A stretch of 5,802 bases of DNA from an uncultured Lachnospiraceae bacterium (GTDB taxonomy: Bacteria > Bacillota > Clostridia > Lachnospirales > Lachnospiraceae): the NCBI GenBank assembly GCA_902803155.1, contig CADCOU010000050.1:1-5802 (forward strand). The letters run 5' to 3'. Each line of letters starts with the position of its first letter. Position 1 is the stretch's first letter. Position numbers and translations under genes: made by a program. Positions 1 through 5,746 of this stretch are shown here, piece by piece. Below the pieces are notes generated by a model. It made no database searches, was not told where the DNA came from, and worked only from the letters and a program-made list of their open reading frames with translations.

Positions 1-207
1 CGTCAGCGGGATCGAGATATACAGCGGCAATATCGTAGTGGAGTAGACCATGACCAGCCCGGCGACCATGAAGATGTCACCGTGGGCAAAGTTGATCAGG
101 CGCAGGATGCCGTACACCATCGTATATCCGATAGCAATCAGCGCATACTGGCCGCCCACCGAGATTCCCGCGAGCAGATAAGGTAAATTCTTTGACAGGA
201 AGTCCAT
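1..207 (-). CDS. livH: LivH, branched-chain amino acid ABC transporter permease (partial, N-terminal 69 codons)
   Basis: This is the N-terminal part of an inner-membrane permease of the high-affinity branched-chain amino acid (Leu/Ile/Val) ABC importer; it would pair with LivM and be energised by LivG/LivF. The gene starts at ATG 207-205 and is cut by the window edge. The translation begins MDFLSKNLPYLLAGISVGG and continues with the hallmark LivH segment around residues 20-47, including IAIGYTMVYG and LRLINFAHGDIFM. Hydrophobic stretches at about residues 10-34 and 47-66 look like membrane segments. An AAGGAAA ribosome binding site (214-220) lies 6 nt upstream of the start. It follows livK on the same strand after a 164-nt gap holding a hairpin and a possible promoter, so its expression may be partly uncoupled from livK. 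The family call is secure; substrate range beyond branched-chain amino acids cannot be judged from this fragment. Confidence 0.95.
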   Translation of the reverse strand, partial: MDFLSKNLPYLLAGISVGGQYALIAIGYTMVYGILRLINFAHGDIFMVAGLVMVYSTTILPLYISIPLT

Positions 208-236
208 ACTCTATTTCCTTCTATACCAGGAGCTTC

Positions 237-242
237 ATTATA
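237..242 (-). promoter_or_regulatory. Possible internal promoter for livH (-10 TATAAT)
   Basis: A perfect TATAAT lies on the minus strand 29 nt upstream of the livH start and downstream of the hairpin. A TG pair lies nearby but one base off the extended -10 position. At 15-18 bp spacing the upstream sequence (ATATTT and its register shifts) is not a convincing -35. It could restart transcription of the permease genes after termination at the hairpin, or be chance AT-rich sequence. Confidence 0.35.
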
Positions 243-304
243 AACAGGTTCAGGTTCTGAAATATCCGTACCGGCATCAGATCATCCTTCCCGGTAGTAA
301 GTTC

Positions 305-336
305 AAAAGAGGCTGCACAGATACATGCAGCCTCTT
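305..336 (-). terminator. Intrinsic terminator-like or attenuating hairpin after livK
   Basis: A perfect 11-bp inverted repeat, AAGAGGCTGCA (307-317) against TGCAGCCTCTT (326-336), is separated by an 8-nt loop. Read on the minus strand it ends in four Ts (308-305), two of them within the stem base, and it begins about 35 nt after the livK stop. The short T tract suggests a partial terminator or an mRNA 3'-end stabiliser rather than a full stop. This suits a highly expressed binding-protein gene placed ahead of its permease genes. Confidence 0.7.
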
Positions 337-371
337 GCTGTTCTGTTCAACAAGCAGATTCAAACATTTTC

Positions 372-1520
372 TTATTCGCTGACACCCTGAGTCGCAACGA
401 ATTCCCAGGTACCGGTCTCGTTGTTCGCCTGCTTGACGACTGCTTCACTGCGGACAGCGTCGCCGTTCTCGCCGAACTCGATGTGGCCGGTCACACCGTC
501 ATAAGTGGTATCCGCGATCGCCGCGAGGACATCTGCCGGATCAGGGGATCCTGCATTCTTGATGCACTCAAGCGCTACGAAGTATGCATCGTATCCCATT
601 GCGGAAACTGCTGCGATGGTGTCATCGCCGCCGTTGTTTGCCAGGTTGGTGGAATCGCCGTTGATGAATTCCTTGAGGCCGCTGTCAAATGCCTCATCCG
701 CGCCTTCCTGATAGAAGGTGGTGACATAGACCTGAATGTCTTTGCCCTCAGCCGCGCTCAGGATAACGTTGGAATCCCAGGTATCGCCCGCCAGCAGCGG
801 AACGGTCACGCCCTGCGTGGAAGAAGCTTCGATGATCAGCTGTGCAGCCTCAGTGGAGGTCGGAGCAAAGATAACATCGACGCCTTCGTTCTTGGCGGTC
901 GTGATGTAGGAAGTAAAGTCAGCCGTTTCTGCCGGGAATGTCTCCTCGATCACTTCTCCGCCGAGGCCCTTGAACGCCTCGCTGAAGTAATGGCCGAGAC
1001 CTGCGGAATAGTCGTCGCCGAGCTTGGTCAGGACATACGCCTTCTTTGCGCCGAGCGCGTCATTTGCATAGTTTGCGAGAACAGTTCCCTGGAACGGATC
1101 CAGGAAGCAGATACGGAAATAGTTGTCATTTCCTTCTGTGACCTGCGGGTTTGTGCAGGTAACGCCGATCGCGCCTACGCCCGCGCTCTTGAAGATATCG
1201 CCTGCCGCGATGGAAACGCCGGAGCCATAGGAGCCGAGGACTACGCTTGCGCCTTCGGCAGCTGCAGTTGCAGCAGAAGTAGCCTTGTCCGTTGAGGACT
1301 CATTGTCCTGGATGTTCAGGACGACGTCGTACTCTACGCCATCAACTTCAACAGTCGGCTGTACGGCATTTGCATACTGCATGCCGAGCACTTCCTGCTT
1401 TCCGCCTGCGCCGTTATCGCCGGATGCCGGTTCGAACACGCCGATCGTGATCGTGTCTGCCATAGCCATGCCGGACAATGCCATCGTGAGAACACATGTC
1501 AATGCAACCAGTTTCTTCAT
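372..1520 (-). CDS. livK: LivK-type substrate-binding protein of branched-chain amino acid ABC transporter
   Basis: This 382-residue protein is an extracytoplasmic type I periplasmic-binding fold (Peripla_BP_6/Leu-Ile-Val-binding family) that captures amino acids and delivers them to the LivHM permease. Residues 1-21 are a signal peptide (MKK, hydrophobic core, then SGMAMA before D22), with an Ala-x-Ala type I signal peptidase site. Family signatures follow: SGDNGAGGKQ (33-42) near the ligand-binding N lobe, TCTNPQVTEGND (121-132), FRICFLDPFQG (135-145), a DYSAG stretch (170-174), GDTWDS (245-250), and near the C terminus GVTGHIEFGENGD (342-354). Length matches the family. Start choice is firm: AAGGAGG (1530-1536) lies 9 nt upstream of ATG 1520. 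There is no lipobox cysteine at the end of the signal peptide; the only Cys there is C9 inside the hydrophobic core, without a lipobox around it. That is unusual for a Gram-positive binding protein. It is followed by livH, and its own promoter lies just upstream. Confidence 0.95.
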   Translation of the reverse strand: MKKLVALTCVLTMALSGMAMADTITIGVFEPASGDNGAGGKQEVLGMQYANAVQPTVEVDGVEYDVVLNIQDNESSTDKATSAATAAAEGASVVLGSYGSGVSIAAGDIFKSAGVGAIGVTCTNPQVTEGNDNYFRICFLDPFQGTVLANYANDALGAKKAYVLTKLGDDYSAGLGHYFSEAFKGLGGEVIEETFPAETADFTSYITTAKNEGVDVIFAPTSTEAAQLIIEASSTQGVTVPLLAGDTWDSNVILSAAEGKDIQVYVTTFYQEGADEAFDSGLKEFINGDSTNLANNGGDDTIAAVSAMGYDAYFVALECIKNAGSPDPADVLAAIADTTYDGVTGHIEFGENGDAVRSEAVVKQANNETGTWEFVATQGVSE

Positions 1521-1529
1521 AACAGTACC

Positions 1530-1536
1530 CCTCCTT
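1530..1536 (-). promoter_or_regulatory. Strong ribosome binding site of livK
   Basis: AAGGAGG is a near-ideal anti-16S match with a 9-nt gap to ATG 1520. It is the strongest such site in the window, in line with high expression of a transporter binding protein, and it fixes the livK start. Confidence 0.85.
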
Positions 1537-1570
1537 CTTTTGGGAATACAAACTCAACTACATGTTTTGG

Positions 1571-1599
1571 ATTATATCACTTTAGCGCTTTAAAGGCAA
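1571..1599 (-). promoter_or_regulatory. Predicted sigma-A-type promoter for livK (extended -10)
   Basis: On the minus strand TTGCCT (1599-1594; 4 of 6 match to TTGACA) is followed by a 17-bp spacer and a perfect TATAAT (1576-1571). The bases before the -10 are TGA, giving an extended -10 TGATATAAT. That TGA is the stop codon of the upstream asparagine-synthase-like gene, so the -35 lies within that gene's last codons. Transcription would start near 1564, giving a leader of about 45 nt that carries the AAGGAGG site. This suggests the liv operon has its own start independent of the upstream cassette. Confidence 0.7.
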
Positions 1600-3424
1600 A
1601 CACCTTCTTTTTTGCATATCGCACTCCGCTTTTCGCCTTTCTCCGGACCCAGTATCCGATCCTTTTTTTCTCATTGCCGCCGAACGGATCCGGATCCCTG
1701 AACCGGGACAGTTCTTCCAGTTTCAGGAAAACATTTTCACCATGGCAGTTCCTGCTTGCACGGACGTCCTCCAGGATCTTCACCGCTGCGAGTGTCACGT
1801 ATACGTCATACAGGGGATTGTACGTTCTGGTTGCGACCTCCCGGCGGATGATCCGGCCGACATCCTCCCCGAAGTAATCACGGAACACTCTCTGCACTCC
1901 GTAGGAATTAAAGTAGTGCATATATCTTTTCCGGATGTTCTCAAACGTTGCCTGCTCCTGTCCGGAAACCGGAATGGCCTTTTTCCCGGACGGCTCTATA
2001 CGGAACATCTCTTCCGGCTGTCCCTCCGGCTGTACAGAGCGGACCGGCATCGGATACTTTTCAGCGATCGCGGCACCATATCGGAGTGTCTTGTCTGCGA
2101 TTTTACGGTTGCCGTCGTATCTGAATTTCAGAAGGCCCGGACAGTATCTGTTCATGATGACTGACACCAGCAGATCCTTATCCTGGCATTCCATATCATT
2201 CAGTCTGATCCGGTGCAGATCCTTATCAAGAAGCGGCATGATCTTGATGTCATTTTCGAAAAATGTCTCAACCGCATCTTTTCCGAAATGGTTACGCACC
2301 CGGTCTTCTTTGTTCAGAAGCGGGGTGATCTCAGGAGACTGAAGATCCGTTATTCCGTACTTCGCAGCGACATCTGACATCGCTTTTCTCAACACGCGGT
2401 CCTGTGCGGCGGCCAGCCGCTCAGCCATCTCAGGAGGATAAATCTCCGTCCGTTTTCTCTGCTTTTCCAGAAATTCGTCAACCGGGAGATCCCAGAGTTT
2501 CCACTCGCGTATGGTAGCGCCGCCTGCGCCTGTGATCCGATATCTGGGTTCCTTCAGCGGTCCCACAAGAAAGTTCATCTGCTTTGTAAAACACAGGCTC
2601 ACGGAAGATACCAGGGAAACAGATTCTTCCAGAGAGATCGGATCCCTTTCCGTTTTCAGCACAGACCGGTTCAGTTCAAATCCGTAACATGCTGCGATCT
2701 CCGAAGCAATCTCATAATCATCTTTATGCGTATGACGGTCGTCATGGATCGAGCATATATTCACACGATTCAGGTCCACGCCCGACTGCATCAGAAGCAT
2801 AAACGTAATCCTGGAATCAAATCCTCCCGACAAATCTGCCGTAAGATTGCGCGTCCGGCCGGCGATACTCCGGATGATGCCGGTCCACCTCTCATACCAC
2901 GAATCCAATATCCGGATACCCTCCCGGGAATTCAATTCGACTTTATTCTGCTCCGGAACCATGATTTCCGTATTCATCGTCCGTTCATGAATATTAATAT
3001 GCACAACAGCATTTCTGTCCAGAACGCTGATCTCCCTGATCATGGTCTGTCCGTACGCTACAGATGCAAAATCCGCAACCAGAAAATAGTCCATATAATC
3101 TTTATTGACAGAAAGCGGAAATCTGCTTTTCAGGTAATCCACCAGATAAAGAAAGGAATTGCTCAGCGCGAAATACGGCCCTTTCTGAAACAGATACAGT
3201 CCATAGCTTCCGCAGTAGTCCTGTTCGACTGTAATCTCCGTATCATTCCCTGTGATCAGCACATACGCGCCGCATCCCGACTGCGGAGCACTGCCGCCTG
3301 TGTACGTCCGGTCTGTCGTGATGCCGTCTTCATCCAGATAATATCCGTACTGTCCGGTCCGGACATCTGTAAGATTCTCACTGTCTATCACAAAAAAACG
3401 GCGGTCCATATAATTTTTATTCAT
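1577..3424 (-). CDS. Asparagine-synthase-like protein (PP-loop amidotransferase/ligase homologue) lacking the glutaminase cysteine
   Basis: This 615-residue protein resembles asparagine synthetase B-type enzymes found in surface polysaccharide clusters. Residues about 50-100 retain a degenerate N-terminal Ntn-hydrolase-like domain: DYCGSYGLYLF (69-79) and FALSNSFLYLVDYL (85-98) align in style with the DPLG...LYY and ASE.KAL regions of AsnB. The N terminus is MNKNYM, without the Cys2 nucleophile needed to release ammonia from glutamine. The synthase domain has a clear ATP-pyrophosphatase loop, LSGGFDSR (198-205), and a PLLDKDL motif (397-403) like the PFLD motif of the family. The canonical GxGxDE loop is replaced by GAGGAT (299-304). 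The last 31 residues are strongly basic. It may activate a carboxylate with ATP to form an amide on a wall-polymer sugar or amino acid, using free ammonia or an amine; this is inference. The start overlaps the upstream stop as ATGA, with AGGGAG (3432-3437) 7 nt upstream. An inactive or repurposed enzyme, or a lasso-cyclase-like ligase, is possible, but no lasso partner genes are present. Confidence 0.85.
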   Translation of the reverse strand: MNKNYMDRRFFVIDSENLTDVRTGQYGYYLDEDGITTDRTYTGGSAPQSGCGAYVLITGNDTEITVEQDYCGSYGLYLFQKGPYFALSNSFLYLVDYLKSRFPLSVNKDYMDYFLVADFASVAYGQTMIREISVLDRNAVVHINIHERTMNTEIMVPEQNKVELNSREGIRILDSWYERWTGIIRSIAGRTRNLTADLSGGFDSRITFMLLMQSGVDLNRVNICSIHDDRHTHKDDYEIASEIAACYGFELNRSVLKTERDPISLEESVSLVSSVSLCFTKQMNFLVGPLKEPRYRITGAGGATIREWKLWDLPVDEFLEKQRKRTEIYPPEMAERLAAAQDRVLRKAMSDVAAKYGITDLQSPEITPLLNKEDRVRNHFGKDAVETFFENDIKIMPLLDKDLHRIRLNDMECQDKDLLVSVIMNRYCPGLLKFRYDGNRKIADKTLRYGAAIAEKYPMPVRSVQPEGQPEEMFRIEPSGKKAIPVSGQEQATFENIRKRYMHYFNSYGVQRVFRDYFGEDVGRIIRREVATRTYNPLYDVYVTLAAVKILEDVRASRNCHGENVFLKLEELSRFRDPDPFGGNEKKRIGYWVRRKAKSGVRYAKKKVFAFKALK

Positions 3425-4812
3425 GACCTCGCTCCCTCACACCGGTCCATGAGTTTCAGAACTCTTGCGGTAGCATGCCCGTCACAGGCTGACATGAAAC
3501 GATATTTAAAGTTCCTTACCCTGGCCAGATCCATCAGTTTCTGCGGATCCGTCAGAATATCCGTCACTTCCTGCGTCCTGCTGCAGATCGGTCCGGGCAT
3601 CATTTCCTCCAGAGGATAATAAAACCCTCTCTCATCCATATATTCCTTTATATCATAGGCAAAAAACACAACAGGTCTTTCAAACAGTGAATACTCAAAT
3701 ACCAGTGAAGAATAATCCGTGATACAGATGTCTGCTGCCGTCAGAAGCTCCTCGATCGAGAGCTGTTCCGTTACATCAAATGCGAAATCTCTGCATGATT
3801 CCGGTATTGCCGGACGGTCTTTCTTTTTGATAAACGGGTGGTGATTGATCAGCAGGATATAGTCTTTTCGAAGTTCCTGTTTCATCCGGACCAGATCCAG
3901 CCGGTCCGGTGCGCATGCGTGAGCCACCGTCCCGCGAAAAGTCGGGGCGTACAGGATGATCTTTTTTCCGGGAACTGCAGAAGCGCTGTCTGTCTGCGAT
4001 GTTTCCTTCACCGTATCCGAATAATAATCTCCCAGTCTGGTATAGGCGTCTTTTCCGTGCGCAGACGCGGCCTGGTCAGGAGTATTCTTCAAAAACAGAT
4101 GCGGGGCCATGCGTCTCAGGACCCAGGCAGTTTTTCCATACGCCTTTTCCCGGAATCTCCGGTTAAAGAACATATCTGTCCTGCTGACGCCGATCGGAAG
4201 TATCCGTTCCTCCATCTCTTCCATGTGAAACGCTTCCGCATATGCCCAGGTTACTTCCGGACTGGAAACCGTGACATAGTCAAAATTGCGGTGAACCGGA
4301 TATCTGTCGAGATCCTGGCGGGAAGTTCCGAATCCCTTTCCGACAGCACTGTATCCGAAACGCTTGAATGCCCCGCAGGCATGCCATGTCTGTATCACGG
4401 TTGTCTCCGGACGAATGGGAAGAGAACTGAAAAAGTAAGAACTCTCATTGATGAATATGAACTGTGCCTGCGCCAGGACCGGGATCGCCTCGATACAGTT
4501 CTTTGCAACTGTCATCCTGTTCTCGATTCCCTCCCGGATGCAGATCGTGATTAATTCATATTTTATATGACCCCCTCCCGTCCCGGACTGATTAGAATTA
4601 TTTCTGCGTTCCAGGGCTGCGCGGATCAGACGGAAATTGTCAGACAGGTTTTTTTCGCGGATCTCCAGAAAAACAACCCGGCCTGAAATGACCGGGTTGC
4701 CGCACGCAGCCCTGTACCGCTGCGGATACAGGTGCTTTAATGTCGTGTCTTTATAAATATTTCTTACCACATTGCGAACCGGGTTTCTGCCTTTCCCAGT
4801 CTCATCTGACAT
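3421..4812 (-). CDS. CDP-glycerol:polyol-phosphate glycerophosphotransferase family protein (TagB/TagF-like)
   Basis: This 463-residue cytoplasmic or membrane-peripheral enzyme belongs to the Glyphos_transf (TagB/TagF) family, which transfers glycerol-phosphate or ribitol-phosphate units from a CDP-activated donor in teichoic acid and related polymer synthesis. Seen in order: a basic N-terminal segment (about 8-37), VVFLEIREKNLSDNFRLI (46-63) typical of the Clostridia members, QTWHACGAFKRFG (141-153) with the conserved His144, VSSPEVTWAYAE (182-193), the GVSRTD acceptor-side motif (208-213), IILYAPTFRG (285-294), INHHPF (322-327) with the second conserved His, ITDYSSLVFEYSLFERP (364-380), FFAYD (383-387) and FMSACDGHAT (439-448). 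No transmembrane segment is present. Residues about 238-282, before the ILYAPTFRG motif, look like an extra polar insertion. The start is supported by AAGGAA (4821-4826), 8 nt upstream. It overlaps the SGNH gene by 11 bp and the next gene by 4 bp, suggesting one coupled operon. Donor (glycerol or ribitol) and polymer are not determinable here. Confidence 0.93.
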   Translation of the reverse strand: MSDETGKGRNPVRNVVRNIYKDTTLKHLYPQRYRAACGNPVISGRVVFLEIREKNLSDNFRLIRAALERRNNSNQSGTGGGHIKYELITICIREGIENRMTVAKNCIEAIPVLAQAQFIFINESSYFFSSLPIRPETTVIQTWHACGAFKRFGYSAVGKGFGTSRQDLDRYPVHRNFDYVTVSSPEVTWAYAEAFHMEEMEERILPIGVSRTDMFFNRRFREKAYGKTAWVLRRMAPHLFLKNTPDQAASAHGKDAYTRLGDYYSDTVKETSQTDSASAVPGKKIILYAPTFRGTVAHACAPDRLDLVRMKQELRKDYILLINHHPFIKKKDRPAIPESCRDFAFDVTEQLSIEELLTAADICITDYSSLVFEYSLFERPVVFFAYDIKEYMDERGFYYPLEEMMPGPICSRTQEVTDILTDPQKLMDLARVRNFKYRFMSACDGHATARVLKLMDRCEGARS

Positions 4813-5746
4813 AGTATTTATTCCTTTTTTTCAACGAATAACGGATGTTGCGCTTCAGCTGCTTCATTATATATTTGTATATGATCTTCCGGACACTGGG
4901 AGGATAATGCGATCCGTCCTTGGTCTTGAACTGTTTGTGTTTGATCAGATAACTGTATCCGCCGATACACTGTTTCGGAAATGCTTTATGGAGTTTCTTG
5001 TTAAATGTCACTCTCTTGGCATTCTTAGCAGCTTCCTTCTTGTATTTGCGTCCGTCTCCGGGCAGGGCGTCCACAAACCAGAACTGTGCTTTCGGATACC
5101 TTCTGATCAGTTCACGGTAAAGTAAGATATACCGATCAATATCATTCAGGTCGTTGTTTCCCATCTCTATGATGACAATTCCGTTCGGACGGACTGCCAG
5201 GTAGGAACGGATCAGCTTGATGCCGTACAGGATGCCGTTGTTGTACTTGCTGTCGAATCCCCAGTGGTAATCGCCGCCCGGGTATCCCTCGATGTATGTT
5301 TTCGGGTCTTTAATACTGTAGCCGATCTGTTTGACCCGCGACGCACCAACATAAAGGTATTTGTACTTTTTCAGTTTGCGGTTCGGAGTCGGCCTGCAGT
5401 TCAGTGCCTGCATCACGAAGTCCGGAAGCTTCACAGTTTTCGTTGTACTCTTTTTAGTCTTCGTCGTACTCTTCGGCTTTGTCGTCGTTACTACAGGTTT
5501 CACAACCGTGTTTGACCCTGTCGAAGGTTCCGTCTCCGTATTCTCTCCGGACGGATCCGGATTCTCTGTCTGCTGCGTCTCTGTCTGCTGCCCGGGATCT
5601 GTCGTCTCCCCGCCTGTCTCCTCCGCGAAAGGAGACATAAGCATACCTGCCGCAAGCATAAAGCTCAGGACCGGTATACAGATCCACTTTATAATCTTCG
5701 AAATCTTTACTGACTGCATAACTGTTGAAACCCCATAAAAACCCAT
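4802..5746 (-). CDS. Secreted or membrane-anchored SGNH/GDSL-type hydrolase with Thr/Lys-rich linker
   Basis: The 314-residue protein has a hydrophobic segment at about 19-39 (signal peptide or anchor) after a basic n-region, then a low-complexity linker (42-106) and a C-terminal SGNH-hydrolase domain (about 128-300). All four SGNH blocks are visible: VGASR (133-137) with Ser136 as the nucleophile (GAS rather than GDS), a PGGDYHWGF block (156-164) with Gly, EMGNNDLN (194-201) with the GxND Asn198, and DGSH (277-280) giving Asp277 and His280. Such enzymes are often O-acyl esterases or transferases acting outside the membrane; the substrate here, perhaps an acetylated surface polymer, is inferred. 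The linker is acidic first (42-78: E, T, Q, D, G, P) and basic later (83-106: K, T). The start is uncertain: an in-frame TGA directly precedes ATG 5746, so translation begins there or at ATG 5719 (Met10), which gives a more compact signal peptide. Neither has a strong ribosome binding site. It is the first gene of the cassette. Confidence 0.85.
   Translation of the reverse strand: MGFYGVSTVMQSVKISKIIKWICIPVLSFMLAAGMLMSPFAEETGGETTDPGQQTETQQTENPDPSGENTETEPSTGSNTVVKPVVTTTKPKSTTKTKKSTTKTVKLPDFVMQALNCRPTPNRKLKKYKYLYVGASRVKQIGYSIKDPKTYIEGYPGGDYHWGFDSKYNNGILYGIKLIRSYLAVRPNGIVIIEMGNNDLNDIDRYILLYRELIRRYPKAQFWFVDALPGDGRKYKKEAAKNAKRVTFNKKLHKAFPKQCIGGYSYLIKHKQFKTKDGSHYPPSVRKIIYKYIMKQLKRNIRYSLKKRNKYYVR
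5435..5473 (-). repeat. Short coding repeat, KSTTKT x2 in SGNH linker
   Basis: Residues 92-97 and 99-104 of the SGNH protein are both KSTTKT, a period of 7 residues (21 nt); 15 of 17 aligned bases match (5457-5473 against 5436-5452). This is the basic half of the linker. Such repeats commonly expand or contract by slippage and may vary between strains. Confidence 0.6.
5561..5590 (-). repeat. Short coding tandem repeat, QQTE[TN] x2 in SGNH linker
   Basis: Residues 53-57 (QQTET) and 58-62 (QQTEN) are encoded by a 15-nt tandem repeat; 14 bases are identical in each copy (5563-5576 and 5578-5591). It lies in the acidic half of the linker. Confidence 0.6.

Larger units (their letters stand above)
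208..371 (-). other. livK-livH intergenic region
   Basis: This non-coding gap between livK and livH contains, in transcript order, a weak hairpin (354-334), a strong 11-bp hairpin followed by four Ts (336-305), a perfect TATAAT box (242-237) and the livH ribosome binding site (220-214). No small ORF of note is visible. A hairpin between a binding-protein gene and its membrane-component genes is a known way to give the binding protein more transcript than the permeases. Confidence 0.7.

Noticed and set aside
483..1295. Plus-strand open frame of 270 codons opposite livK
   Set aside because: It lies wholly antisense to a clear livK gene, has no plausible ribosome binding site, and its Cys/Arg-rich translation resembles no family; long antisense frames are common opposite codon-biased genes.
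1577..3424. Lasso peptide cyclase identity for the AsnB-like protein
   Set aside because: Lasso clusters carry a leader-binding protein, a transglutaminase-like protease and a small precursor; none is next to this gene, and the neighbours are surface-polymer enzymes.
2726..3619. Plus-strand open frame of 297 codons across the AsnB-like/TagF-like junction
   Set aside because: It is antisense to two well-supported genes with recognisable motifs; the translation is low in domain-like pattern and shows no start signal.
3838..4554. Plus-strand open frame of 238 codons opposite the glycerophosphotransferase gene
   Set aside because: It is a shadow of the minus-strand gene; His/Arg/Cys-rich translation without a recognisable fold.
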